Made by a program: the position numbers and the translations under genes
In this document: one piece after another, positions 10,981 through 22,637 of the stretch
How the letters are laid out: the number at the start of each line of letters is the position of its first letter
Position numbering within the stretch: position 1 is the first letter of the stretch
NCBI GenBank assembly: GCA_028571685.1
Contig: CM053143.1
Coordinates: forward strand, 2,609,501 to 2,673,500
Length of the DNA stretch: 64,000 nt
From: Heterohyrax brucei
Lineage: Eukaryota; Chordata; Mammalia; Hyracoidea; Procaviidae
Direction of reading: 5' to 3'
The notes under the pieces: model-generated
What the model was told of the DNA's origin: nothing
Databases searched by the model: none
Seen by the model: only the letters and a program-made list of their open reading frames with translations

Positions 10981-12900
10981 TACTTGTCAGTTTTTAGCCA
11001 GTAAACAAATAACCGTATCAGAACACGCTATCTACTCACCTGATCTGGCCTGAAATGACTTTATTCTTTACCCCAAATAAAGGAAATATTAAAGGGAAAA
11101 CTACTTTTTTAATTTTTATTTAACATAACTGAGTGAAAATGTACATTCACATGTAAATTTACATGCCCCCCTATATGCAGCTTCCACTGCTCTCCCTGTC
11201 CGGTGACAGCACACTATTCCTCTCTGCTCCATACATGTCTCATCCTCCCAACAGTCTCCTTTCCCCGCCTCTCCGTCCACTCCCCTTCCTCCAGCCAAAG
11301 GTCAGCAAGATGATATCCTATAGATGTATAGAACCATAATGTGCTTCCAATATATGGTCACTCTGCATTGCCAAGTCCAATCCATTCCTGTCCAAAGAGC
11401 GGAACTTTGTTATAATTTACGGGAAAGGGCAGCATCAGGGCCGGGGGCCATGCTCTCAGAGGAACCTCAAAACCGCTGGACCATCAATTGAGGTCTTTTA
11501 GTGGAGATCTCATGATGCACCCCTTTTTATTCTTGTGTTGCCAGTGAGGCTCCTCTCTGTGAGCTCCATCGTGACTATCACTGGTGGTGGCCGGGCACCA
11601 TCCGGTTCTTCCGGTCCCAAGTCGATGTAGGCACCCACTCTTGTGGGTCTCTCCGTCCTCTCGGTTGTCTTTACCGCATGCCATTTTGGCCCTGGGTGAG
11701 CATCCGTTCCTGCTGAGTTGGGACCATTTGCTATGTCCTCGGATGGCAGCCCGGCAGCTTTTAAGACCCCAGACGCCACTCACCAATGTGGGGTGCAGAG
11801 AGCTCTCTAAGCAAAACGCTAGTTGTGCCAATTGGCCTGGAATTCGCCTAAGAGCATGGTCCCCCGCCCCCCGCCCCAGCTACTCTATCCTTGCAGTATT
11901 GAGTTAAGATGGAAGGAGTACTCAAGTTATGCTGAAGTCCACTTAATGTTGTTCTTGTTCCTAATGTGTGCTGTCACCACTTTCTCCCACCTAGATTTCT
12001 AGTAACTACCTAAACTAAACCCTCCCCCCCCCACTCTCCCTCCCTCCCTCCCCTCCCTTGCAGCTGTCAAAGAGTCTTTTCCTCTATACACAAGTCTGTT
12101 TTTGAGGTCTTATCGTAGAGGTCTCATACAATATTTGTCCCTTTGTCGCTGAGTACTTTCACTCAATATAATGTCTTCCAGTTGAAACCAGGTGTTTCCT
12201 AGAATCATCGTTATTCTTTATCATTGCGTAGTGCTCCATTGAGTATATGTACCACAGTTTACCTATCCATTCTTCTATTGTTGGGCATCTGGGTTGATTC
12301 CACCTTTTTGCTATTGTGGACTGTGCCGCAATGAACATTCTGTTGCATGTGTCTGTTGGTGTGAAAGGCCTTGAATCTGTAGGATATATTCCAAGTAGTG
12401 GAATTACTGGGTCAAATGGTATATCAATATCCATTTTTTTAAGGAAGCGCCAGATTGCCTTCCAAAGAGGCTGGACCATTTTGCAACCCCACCAACAGTG
12501 TAGGAGGGTTCCACTTTCTCCACAGCCTCTCCAGCATTTGTTGTTTTGTGTTTTCTGGATTATGGCCAGTCTTGTTGGGGTGAGATGGTATCTCATTGAT
12601 GTCTTGATTTGAATTTCTTTAATAACTAAAGATCGTGAACATGTCCACATGTGTTTTTTGGCTGCCTAAAGGGAAAACTTTTTGATGACATACAGGACAT
12701 CAAGGGTAATACACAACAGTTCTGATTGGCATTTCAGAAAAAGAATGTCAAAACTGCTTTGAAGGGTGGGTAAGCACTGGCATCAGGGCATAGCTTCCCA
12801 AGGGGAGTACTTCAAAGGTGACCTAGTGATATTCAGCAATGAGGTAAGTAACACTTTTTCTATGGATGAGTTCCCAAACTTATTTGGCAGTCTCCCCAGT
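10981..12900 (+). mobile_element. mariner transposase remnant split by an L1
   Basis: Plus-strand mariner-like transposase. 10985-11102 encodes 'QFLASKQITVSEHAIYSPDLA' plus 'NDFILYPK', the conserved YSPDLAPxDF block (catalytic-core end). The frame resumes after the L1 at 12667-12860 with 'FDDIQDIKGNTQQF' and '...HQGIASQGEYFKGD', the usual C-terminal motif. The 3' terminal repeat probably ends near 12900. Mariner elements are cut-and-paste Tc1/mariner DNA transposons; this one is inactivated by stops and by the insertion. Confidence 0.8.
11103..12666 (-). mobile_element. 5'-truncated young L1 with perfect TSD
   Basis: A minus-strand L1 3' end inserted in the mariner. The T-rich end at 11105-11120 is the poly(A). 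The ~1-kb 3' UTR follows, then the ORF2 C-terminus: 'MRYHLTPTRLAIIQK', 'NNKCWRGCGESGTLLHCWWG', 'PLLGIYPTDSRPFTPTDTCN', 'WIGKLWYIYSMEHY' (12650-12159, minus). It is flanked by taaagggaaaact at 11090-11102 and 12667-12679, a perfect 13-bp duplication. The largely open ORF2 tail indicates a comparatively recent copy. Confidence 0.95.
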
Positions 12901-13347
12901 TGTTGGATTTTGTATTTCATAAATGCCATTTATATCACTAATTTGAGTAGGGTAGGTTTCTGTTTTTTGTATTACGTTAGTCATGCTTTCTCCCACATCT
13001 CTATTAACTGTTTCACCTTTATTGCAAATGACTAATCAGATGATTAGCCTAGAATTACAGATTCTTTTTTCTATTTCTCTTTTAATCTCATTTTTTTAAA
13101 TTTTTATTTAAGGCAATATTAATTGCTACATACAATATCAAGACTACTTTCCTTTCTATTAAATTATTATTAATATAAACATTGTACTTTACAGTTAGTA
13201 TTACATCTTCTTTATATTAGTATAGCTTGACTAGTTTTCCCATATAACAGAAATCAGGCAACTATGAGCTATGGGTGGAATCTGGTACACAATCTTCTTT
13301 CGCACAGTGTTCAAAATGAGAACAATATTTACGATTTTAAAACAGTG

Positions 13348-14265
13348 TGTCATGGATTTGAATTGTGAACCCCCAAAATGTGTGTCAACTTGACTAGGTC
13401 ATGACTCCCAGTGTTGTGTGAGTATGCACCGTGCTGCGGGTATATCATACCACCAAGAAATTAAGCCATTAGTTGTTGGCACAATTCACACAGGACACCA
13501 GTCACTGGTGTGACTAACACAGGACACCACTTACAGGTGTGAGACGGGACACCACTTAATGGTGTGAAAGTGGACACCATGGACTGGTGTGAAATTGGAC
13601 ACCACTTATGGGTGTGATGTGTGTGAGAGGCCGAGGTTGAAAAATCACATTGACAACAAACTTTTAGTTTGCTGTGGGCAGAAAAGGGACAGTCTCCTGT
13701 GGGTAGAGACTGATGCCAGTTTGTTTAACCCACCACCTTTTATTGAGCAAAGTAAACAAGTTTTATGCTGCAAAAATGAGAAAAGGCATCTTATCAGTGT
13801 TTCTTACTTAAAAGAAGAAGAGGCATTCCCAAGGAGTGGGGAAGAGAAAGCCCTTGAACTAGTCTGAGTGAATGTTGTTTTCAGCACTTACTAGTTTTCC
13901 AGTACACTGAGACAAAACTTATCCCAAGGGCTTTTGCCAGACTTTTGCCGTTCTCAAGACAAGTCCCTATCTAAACACAAAAAAGGTTAGGGTAAGCAGG
14001 ATTTTACATTCTTTCCAAATATGCACATCCCCACAATTAGTGAATGTTCTTCAGATCGGGGGTCTCTGCACTGTGAAGCTCCTAGACGAGGAAAAAACTA
14101 ATGATAAAGATCTTACCTCAGAGATGTCAGATAGAGAAAACCTACTCCCAGAGTTGGCACCCTGAATTTGAACTTCTAGGCTCTTAGACTGTGAGAGAAT
14201 AGTTTAGTTTCTTAAAACTATCCATTTGTGGTATTTCTGTTACGGTGGCACGAGATAGTTAAGGT
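13348..14265 (+). mobile_element. Diverged LTR (ERV3/MaLR-like family)
   Basis: Begins TGTCATGGATTTGAATTGTG and continues 'atgtgtgtcaacttgac', matching in reverse complement the terminal sequence of the solo LTR at 39998-40541. The far end ('gtatttctgttacggtggca') matches the other terminus of that family. At ~920 bp it is much longer than the 544-bp relative, partly because of a 25-bp-period palindrome array (13493-13617). No viral coding sequence is attached. The 3' boundary is approximate. Confidence 0.7.
13493..13617 (+). repeat. Five-copy palindromic minisatellite within the LTR
   Basis: Five 21-bp units start at 13493, 13522, 13547, 13572 and 13597 (spacing 29, 25, 25, 25). Each reads ggacacc...ggtgtga. 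Unit 1 holds a perfect 17-bp palindrome, acaccagt-c-actggtgt; units 2-5 keep 5-6-bp arms around a variable core. The right arm ggtgtga resembles the T-box half-site (AGGTGTGA, exact in unit 2). Confidence 0.9.
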
Positions 14266-14479
14266 GGTGTAAAAAAAGTAAAAATGAATGGTATGTGGTA
14301 GATACTGCAAAATATTTACACTCTGGTATTTATAGGAAGATTTTTCTAATACTGTCTTTAGACAGTGTTTTTGTTATGTATCTTATTCTGTCACTTTAGT
14401 TTCAGCTTATCAATGGCCATACAGTATAAATATATATGAATCTTTTTAAATTTAATCTGAGAATTGCTCTTTAATTGCT

Positions 14480-14876
14480 ATGTACAGCCTATTCATTTTT
14501 AATTTATTTTATTTATTAAACAGGTACATTTTCTTTCAAATACATCTTAGTATTTTTTAAATTATCACAACTATTCCTTGATTCATTTTTTTCACTTTTA
14601 CTGTCTTGCCTTCTTTGAGGTTAATCAAATTTTAATATTGTTTTATTTTCTCTTCAACTATGCTATCATTTTTATTTTCTTCTTATTTTTTGTTACTCTA
14701 GACATGTGCTTCATTAACTTATTTTATCTTATATTTGCAAATTTACTTATTCCTGGACAATGCAAAAGCTCTGTAACACTTCAGTTGTGTTTACTTCCCA
14801 CTCAAATTTGCCAGGTATTTTGTTCCTACACAAATTAACCCCATATAAAATTAATATTTATATTTTAATAAGCAAT
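14480..14876. other. AT-rich sequence, possible old LINE remnant
   Basis: T-rich plus strand with a Phe/Leu/Ile-rich 86-codon frame (14578-14838) of the sort produced by low-complexity LINE-derived DNA. No diagnostic motif is visible. Confidence 0.35.
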
Positions 14877-14888
14877 ATTCCTTTATCC

Positions 14889-14941
14889 CTAGGGTCGCCA
14901 TGAGTCGGATCCGACTCGACGGCACTTGGCACTTGGCTGGC
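14889..14941 (+). mobile_element. Tail-only AfroSINE insertion with perfect TSD
   Basis: A 53-bp insert holding only the AfroSINE 3' end ('gtcgccatgagtcggatccg', 'actcgacggcacttggc', 'acttggctggc'). It is flanked by a perfect 12-bp duplication, attcctttatcc, at 14877-14888 and 14942-14953. The duplication shows it is an independent insertion event, extremely 5'-truncated, rather than an eroded full copy. Confidence 0.95.
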
Positions 14942-14953
14942 ATTCCTTTATCC

Positions 14954-15820
14954 TTTCTTTTTGCTTCTATTTCACTTCATTTTATAACTTAGACAGATTT
15001 CCATCCCTAAGTATTTTCTTTCCCCTGAAAAACTTCTTCAATATTTCATTTAGTTCATCTCTGCTAGAAACAAAATATTAATTTTAATTTCTCTAAAACT
15101 ATTTTTGTTTCAAGTGTTTTAGAGAATGAGTAGATAAAATAGAAAGAATAAAAGATGTCATCTGCCCTAATATTTTTTAAAAATCCAATGTTTGAGATTT
15201 TCAACTTATTAATAAGAAAATGGAATATGATTTATAATTCACTTCTAATTTTAACTTCTATTAAAATCTTATTATTATAGTTATCTTGTGAAATTCTTTA
15301 TTCTTGAATAATTTTTATGGCTAAATCAATTATCCAGCTTATAAAACTGTTTCTGCTAATAACGATTCCAAGCATAGATAGATTGAATCAAAGGAAAGAC
15401 AAAGTCACATTTCTTTTCTCCATATACCTAAGCAATTTTTACATCAAAATAGAGAAAGATAGTAGAAATATGTCCTAATGAGCAAAATTGGAATTCATGT
15501 GTGCATAAGTATGTACATAAACAAAGAAAATTGGTAAAATAGAAAGTGTCCCCTTATAGTAGGATGTTAACTAATAAAGTATAAAAAATAATGATGAAAT
15601 TAGATTATCGTGATTTGACAGTGATAGTGTTTTATTTAGCCAGTAGATATCAACAGGGATGCTAAGATCAACAAGTGAAAGTTCACTAAGGCCTAAAGGT
15701 ATCTCCCCCAATATACGTGTTAATTACAAAGGGAAATTAGTGGATATATAAAAGAGAAACTTATTTTACTCAAACGGAAAAAGTTATTATCTTTAGTAAT
15801 AGGATCAATACACACATAGA
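14954..15820. other. AT-rich intergenic sequence, nothing recognised
   Basis: No recognisable transposon, RNA or gene. Confidence 0.5.
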
Positions 15821-15828
15821 GACACACA

Positions 15829-15981
15829 CACTGCTATTGAGTGGATTTCAACTCATAGTAACCATATAGGACAGAATAGAACTATTCCAAAGAGTTTGAA
15901 TCCCAGTGGATTCTGCTGACCCTTTAATTAGCAGCCACAGCACATAACCACTATGCAACCAGGGTTTCCATAGGACCATTA
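15829..15981 (-). mobile_element. AfroSINE
   Basis: Reverse-complement copy from 'ctgctattgagtggatttca' to 'ctatgcaaccagggtttcc'. A CA-rich stretch adjoins its tail end. Confidence 0.85.
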
Positions 15982-16175
15982 AGACAAATACAAATCTCGT
16001 ATCTTTAGAACACAGAGTTACTACTATGATATCTCTGCCAAGACTATGTAACCAAATCCCAGGACAGGACACATCAAACAACTGTAAATTAATATTTGGG
16101 GTAATAGAAGTGATGACAGGAGAACGATGAGATTAGCCAAGGATGAAAATGAAAGTAAATTCTTCTACTGCTATA

Positions 16176-16338
16176 CCAACCAAAGCCAGTGCCTTCGAGT
16201 AGATTCTAACTCAAATGACCCCATAGGACAGAGCAGACTTGCCCCACAGAATTTCCAAGGAGTGCCTCATAGACTTAAACTGCTGACCTTGTTGGTTAGC
16301 AACTGTAATACTTAACCACTACATCACCATGGTTCCTT
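16176..16338 (-). mobile_element. AfroSINE
   Basis: Reverse-complement copy: 'gtgccttcgagtagattcta' (tail side), 'accccataggacagagcaga', and 'cttaaccactacatcaccat' (head). Confidence 0.85.
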
Positions 16339-17120
16339 CTAGTGCCACAACTATCAAGAGATAATGAGAGTTGACCAGTAGTGGTTTTATAAGCTTTCGT
16401 TACTTACATAGTAACCGTGATGAAGAAGAGGGGGTAAAATTTCATCTTGGAATAGCTCTACCTCCTTCCCCCCACAGGTCATTGTCTCCAGGTGAGCTGA
16501 CATGGAAATCTCTTCTCTACAAGTATAGCCCCTGGATGATGCATCACAGGTGAGGAAAACAAAGAGACAAGGGACCTTGGAATTTATTTCTGGTACCTAG
16601 GAAAGGCAAAGGGGAGGAAGAGGGAAGCTCTCCCTGACATAGGCATGTAGTCTGAGCTCAAGGTCCATCATGAGCTGATGGTCAGTTCTGATGGTATCAA
16701 ATAAGAACATCTCCTCTTCTATGTGCTCTAGGATTTTATCTTGCCAGTATGCAGTTATATAGCTAATCATATACCATACCATTAAGGCACCTGACAACTC
16801 TCAAGTGAGGAATTGAGGAGACTACTTCTCCCCAGGGAATATTCTTTCAGTACAGGTTCAGTGTAAAGGTCGTGCAGGAGGTGAGAGATGGAAACTGCTA
16901 TTGCTGCCTTGTGAGTGACCAAGTAATTGACATACTTGCGGGTAGAGTTTATATAAGACTTGCAGATGCAGTGAGTGTGCAAGAGAGAAAATAAGGATGA
17001 CTGCAAAACTGAGGCAATCAACACGACGATACATGGAACCATTAACTGAAACAGAGAAGTAGCAGATTTTCTTGAAAAGGTGAAGCAAATGAAGAATACA
17101 ATTAGCATGTACTAACTATT
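16339..17120 (-). other. Unrecognised region with overlapping minus-strand frames
   Basis: Two minus-strand frames follow one another in different phases: 17108-16782 (108 codons) and 16797-16597 (66 codons, 'YWQDKILEHIEEEMFLFDTI'). An AATAAA hexamer lies just downstream on the minus strand near 16584-16589. Base composition is more balanced than in the surroundings. It could be a frameshifted processed pseudogene or an old LTR/ERV remnant. I recognise no family, so no function is proposed. Confidence 0.35.
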
Positions 17121-19524
17121 TTTTCAAAGTCATTGGTGTTTGTTAAATGTAAATTCCTTACTGATTTATTCCCTGTATTTCTTAAAGTTAATGATTATAA
17201 GCCACAGAGGATTCTGAATTATTTCACATACTTTTTTACATTTGCAACATTATATAAAATTTTAGCAGCTCTCTCTCTACTTAGCAGCTGATAAGCACAC
17301 TATAGTCTTAACTATACATTTTCTTGAAATTCAAAGTATTATTTCAACATTTACTTCTGCAAAATGCACAGAGATTTTGTTTTTGTTCTCAAAACTGTTA
17401 TTTATGTTATTGTTGTACAGAGTTTTTTCCAAATATTTATTCAATTGCTTTCATGTTGATGTGACATTTTAGCCCAGGTTTTTTAAACGAAATCACTATG
17501 GCAGCTCTCTAATGAAAATAGACCCAAGAGCTCATGGGATGCATAATAGCATTGCCAATATAAAGCGTGCTATTTAGCTCCTAAAAATGTGTCTAATAGT
17601 AAAGCCTGCAGGCATGTCGACAGCTCAAAAGATTATTAACTCAAAGAAAAGGCAAAGTCACATTCTTTTTCCTTTGTATCTCCATGCCGCACTACAAAGA
17701 CCAGCAAATATACATTTTGTCCCTTCTATTTCTATAAGCTCTTTTGTTCATCAGAGTTACATTAATTGCTAGGAAAAAGAGCTACCGATAAGCACCAGGA
17801 AAACAACTCATCTTTTAATTCATATACCAAATTTCAGCCAGCCAAGCCAAGTGCCGTAAGCAGTAGCTGCTTTAATGAGGATCTTATACCACCCAGATCC
17901 ATTACTGTAAATAGTTGCAATTACAGCTAATTCTCTGTGGGACTGATACAAATGGAAGACAATGAGAAGAGATTAACAGCCAACTAGAAAAATTCTTAAG
18001 AAGTTAGAATTAAATTCTTAAAAACTTCTTGAATCAGAAACCAAGAACGCTTATTTGCAACTTTAAGTAAAAATAGTATATTTAGTACTCATCATGATTT
18101 GTTTGCTATTACAAGTGTTATGTTTAATTTTCCCAAAATACTGAAGTCATTTGGCAAAGAAAAATTATGGCTTGGAAAATCCCAGTCCTATATCACAAAG
18201 CCAAGTTTAGAGTGTGGATGTGGTGCTGCAAGGTACTGTTTAGTGACCTCCACACTTCTCTGAAGACAGGGTGATTGAGGACCTAAATCAAATAATGTAT
18301 TTGGTAAAAAAGATAAAAGGGAGTATGACTGCGGGTATGCATTCTAGAAGGTCTGCAATAAATACTTAAGAATCTGGAGATCAATGCGTTTAGTAGCTGA
18401 ACTGTGACATATACAAATTACAGTTCAAGAGCCAAAAGTGATTAAAGAGGAATTTCACTCTGTGACCTCTTGGGCAACATTAAAGTAACTGCAAATAAAA
18501 TGTCTTTAGAAAAATCCAGTAAAGTGCCCCTTGTTTCTATTCTGCTTTCCTCACAGGTTTCTTTCTCATCCGTACCCCTGCCCCTCCCAAAATGGGAAAG
18601 AAAAAAAAAACCCTACCTCTTCTCACAATCCATGAGACTTCTCTTCTTTCTCTATCCTACTCCCATTTATTTGGGCATTAATTATTAATTATAATTAATT
18701 ATCAACATTTCTCTTTCTTTCAGTTGTGATAGACCAATTGCATTCATAGTCACACTTCTTTTTGCCCTTTGTGTGCATGCCCTTTGCCATAAGTCTTCAT
18801 AGTTCTCTCAGCACTGTAATCGTTAACACTCAGATTGACCATGTAATTCACTTGGGCCCACTGAACTTCAGAAGATGGGACACAAGCAGAGGCTTGAGGA
18901 AGCACTTGTCCAGCTGGGTTGCTCTTCCTCTTGGTTATTGCCCTTACAAGATGCTAAGGCCAGGCCAACCTGCTGGTAGAAGTGGCTTGTGAGACAAATA
19001 TCTTTGTTTTTCTAGCTGACGGTCAGTCTATGTCATACCTGTACTTGACTAAATCTCTGTTACAGATTGCTATGGTAAGTTCTTCTTATTTTAAGTTCCC
19101 AAGCATTTGAGTAGCTTCTTATATGGCATCATAGTGACAATGGACAGCTGATACACCCTTTAACGGGAGCAAAACGGGGCTGGTAAACATAATGTCTTTG
19201 CTGAATTGAGGGGAAAAAAATCTGAGACTACTTATGCACTGATAATATTCTCTGTCATACTTCAGTTAAATTAAAGTATAAGGACAAAAATGAGAACAAA
19301 TTCAAAGGTAGGAGACATATGATTAGTAGCCTGTTTGCACAGAAAATAAGATTATTTGCATATAAAACTGATGCAGAATAACACGGTAAAATTCAAAAAT
19401 ATTGTATTCAAGTTATTTCATTCAGCTTTCAAATAAGCTTCTATATCTAATAGAAAATTATGAAAAGGTAATGATCTGTCCACTCATGTCCTGTATAAAT
19501 TTTGTCTCATTTTGAAAATAATTT
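17121..19524. other. Intergenic sequence with one tiny AfroSINE-tail match
   Basis: Unique, AT-rich. The only repeat signal is 17837-17857, 21 bp identical to the reverse complement of the AfroSINE tail at 8807-8827. No credible gene; the 60-76-codon frames here have no supporting features. Confidence 0.5.
17837..17857 (-). mobile_element. 21-bp AfroSINE tail match
   Basis: Exact reverse complement of 'acggcacttggcttggctggc'. No SINE body is attached and no clear duplication flanks it, so it is either a micro-insertion or a relic. Confidence 0.5.
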
Positions 19525-22500
19525 CTTATTTTATTTTATTTTATTTTATTATGATTGAATGAAAATGTACATTCCCATATAAATTTTCATGCCCACCTAT
19601 ACGCAGCTCCCACTGCTCTCCCTGCCTGGTGACAGCACACGCTTCCTCTCTGCTCCATACATATTCATCCTCCCAATAGTCCCCTTTTCCCTCCTCTCCA
19701 TCCACTCCCCTTCCCCCAGCAGGACATCAGCAGGATGATGTCCTATAGATGCATAGAACCATAAAGTACACACATGATATGGTCACACTGCATCACCAAG
19801 TCCAATCCTTTCGTGTCCAAAGAGTGGACCTTCATTATGATTTACGGGAAGGGGCGGCATCAGGGCCAGGGGCCATGCTCCCAGGGGAGCCCCGAAGCCA
19901 CTGGACCATCAATTGTGCTCTTTTATTGAAAATCTCAGGGTACACCTCTTTTTATTCTTGTGTTGCCAGTGAGACTCAACTTTCTGAGCTCCATCGCAGC
20001 TATTACTAGCGGTGGCCGGTCACCATCCGCTTCTTCTGGTAACAAGTCGATGTAGTCACCCACTCATGTGGGTCTCTCTCTCCTCTAGGTTTTCTTTCTC
20101 CCTTGTCATTTTGGTCTTTTGTGATCATCTGTTCCTGCTGAATTGGGACCATTTGCTGTACCCTCAGATGGCAGTTTGACAGCTTTTAAGACCCCAGAGG
20201 CCACTGACTGATGTAGGGTATAGAGCACCCTCTTAGCAAATTCTACTTGTGCCAATTGGCCTCGATTTTGCCTAAGAGCATGGTCCCTGGCCCCTCACCC
20301 CAGCTACTCTGTCCTTGCAATATTGGGTTAAGATGGAAGGAATACTCAAGTTATGTTGAAGTGCACTTAATATTGTTCTTCCTTCTAATATGTGCTGTCA
20401 CCGATTTCACCCAACCAAATTTCTATCAACCACCTAATCTAAACCCTAGCCCCCAGCCTTCCTCCTCTCCTCCCTTGCAGCCATCGAAGAGTATTTTCGT
20501 CTATGCATAAGTCTATTTTTGAGTTCTTATGGTAGGGGTCTCATATGATATTTGTCCTTTTGTCACTGACTACTTCACTCAACATAATGTCCTTCAGTGG
20601 AAATCAGGTCATTAGATGTTTCTTGAAATCATTGTTCTTTATCATTGCATAGTGTTCCATTGAGTAGATATATTATAGTTAACCTATCGATTCCTCTGTT
20701 GTTGGGTGTCTGGGTTGATTCCATCTTTTTGCTACTGTGGACTGTGCTGCAATGAACATTCGTGTGCATGTATCAGTTGGTGTGAATGGCCTTGATTCTG
20801 TAGGATATATTCCAAGCAATGGAAGTACTGAGTTAAATGGTATGTCTATATTCGTTTTTTGAAGACAGCTTCAGATAGCTTTCCAAAGAGATTGTACCAT
20901 TTTGCAATCCCACCAACAGTGTAGGAGAGTTCCACTTTCTCCACAGCCTCTCCAGCATTTGTTGTTTCGTGTTTTTTGGATCCTCAACAACTTCGTTGGG
21001 CTGAGATGGTATCTCATTGTCATTTTCATTTGAATTTCTTTAATAGCTAATGATCGTGAGCATGTCCACATGTGTTTTTTGGCTGCCTGGATCTCCTCTT
21101 TAGAGAAGTGTCTGTCCACATATTTTGCCTATTGCTTAATTGGATGATTTATCTTCTTCTTACTGATATTTTGCAGTACCTTATAGATTATGTAGATCAG
21201 GCATTCGTCCGAAATACAGTTGCCAAACATTTTTTCCCTTTCTGTAGGTGGCCTTCTAATTCTAGTAATAACATCTTTGGATGAGCAAAAGTGTTTGATT
21301 CTTAATAGTTCCCATTTATCTATTTTCTCTTCTGTTGATTGTGGTTTCTTTGACAGATCTTGAAGTCTGTCTACATCATGTTATTAAAATTTCCATTGTT
21401 GTTCCTACCTTTTCTTCGTTGAGCTTTATCATTTTAGACTTGATATTTGGGTCTCTTATCCAGCCTGAGTTGGTTTTCGTATAAAGTTTAAGATATGGGT
21501 CTTGTTTCAATCTATTGCAGATAAATTTTGAATCCAACTTTCATACACTTTTGATCCAATTTTGTCAGCACAATTCATTGAAGAGATTGTTTTTACCCCA
21601 GTTTAATGTCTTAGGGCCTTTGTTGAATATAAACTGTTCATAGGCAGATGGTGTCATCTTTGGGATCTCAATTCTGTTCCATTGATCGATCTGTCTTTCT
21701 TGTACCAGTACCAGGCTGCTTTGAATATTGTCACAGTGTAATAGGTTCTGAAGTCAGGTATTCAGAGGACTCCCCATGCGTTCTTCTTCTTTAGTAGTAT
21801 GTTAATTATCCAGGGCTTTTTCCCTTTCCAAACAAAATTGGTGATGTGTTTCTCTGTCTCATTATAAGGTGACACTCAAACTTATATTGGGATTGCATTA
21901 TGTAAGTAGAATGCTTTGGGTAAAATAGACATTTTCACAATGTTAAGTCTTCCTATCCATGAGCAGGGTAGGTTTCTCCATTTACATAAGTCTCTCTTAG
22001 TTTCTTACAGTAAGGGCTTGTAGTTCTCTTTGTAAAGATCCGTTATTTCTCTGGTTAGATTTATTCCTAGGTATTTTATCTTCTTAGAAGCTATAGTAAA
22101 TGGTATTGATTTGACGATTTCATCATTAACAGCCTCATTGTTGGTATAAAGGAATCTTACTGATTTACTTATGTTTATCTTGTATCCTAAAACTGTTGTA
22201 CTCTTCTATCAGTTTGAGCAGTTTACTCATGGATTCTTTGGGATTCTCAGCATATACAATCATATCATCAGTAAACAGGAAGATTTCTAGTTCTTCCTTG
22301 CTGATGCAGATGCCCTTTATTTCCTGGTCTTGTCTAATTGCTCTGGCTAGAACTTCTTGTACAATGTTGAATAGGAGAGGTGAGAGTGGACATCTTTGGC
22401 TATGATGTAGGCAGTTGGCTTTGAATAAATGGCCCTTATTGCGTTGAGGAATTGGCCATCTATTCCTATTTTGCTAAGAGTTTTTAGCATGAATGGGTGT

Positions 22501-22637
22501 TGGACTTTATCAAATGCCGTTTCTGCATCAATAGATAAAATCAGGTGATTCTTGTCTTTTATGTTAATTATGTGGTTGATCAAATTAATTGTTTTTCTAA
22601 TGTTGTACCAGTCTTGCATCCCTGGTATGAATCCAAA
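19525..22637 (-). mobile_element. 5'-truncated L1 (RT to 3' end)
   Basis: Minus-strand L1. A (TTTTA)n poly(A)-derived end at 19529-19553 is followed by a ~1-kb 3' UTR and then ORF2 from its C-terminus to the middle of the reverse transcriptase. Blocks include 'MRYHLSPTKLLRIQK', 'NNKCWRGCGESGTLLHCWWD' (about 20900-21010), and '[18 protein letters not shown]' with '[18 protein letters not shown]' near 22400-22530. The active-site motif reads FTDD instead of FADD (22264-22275). It ends abruptly at about 22637 against a plus-strand RTE. No duplication is visible. Confidence 0.9.
20515..22637 (-). pseudogene. L1 ORF2 remnant, RT palm to C-terminus
   Basis: The reverse-transcriptase active-site residue change (FTDD at 22264-22275) and multiple stops show this copy is dead. 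The Cys-rich C-terminal segment 'CWRGCGESGTLLHCWW' is intact near 20930-20980. In active elements this protein copies L1 RNA at the nicked target. Confidence 0.8.

Noticed and set aside
11484-11907. Overlapping 89-115-codon frames on both strands, GC-richer than the surroundings
   Set aside because: They lie wholly within the L1 3' UTR, and homologous positions in the other L1 copies (19.9, 27.9, 47.0 kb) are not open.
13493-13617. Regularly spaced short palindromic repeats that look like a small CRISPR array
   Set aside because: The units are 21 bp with only 4-8-bp spacers, diverged from each other, and lie in a mammalian LTR. There are no cas genes and the context is eukaryotic.
16597-17108. 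Candidate gene from two overlapping minus-strand frames
   Set aside because: The frames are in different phases with no splice sites I can support. Alternative frames of the same region look equally protein-like and no family is recognised, so it is recorded only as an unrecognised region.
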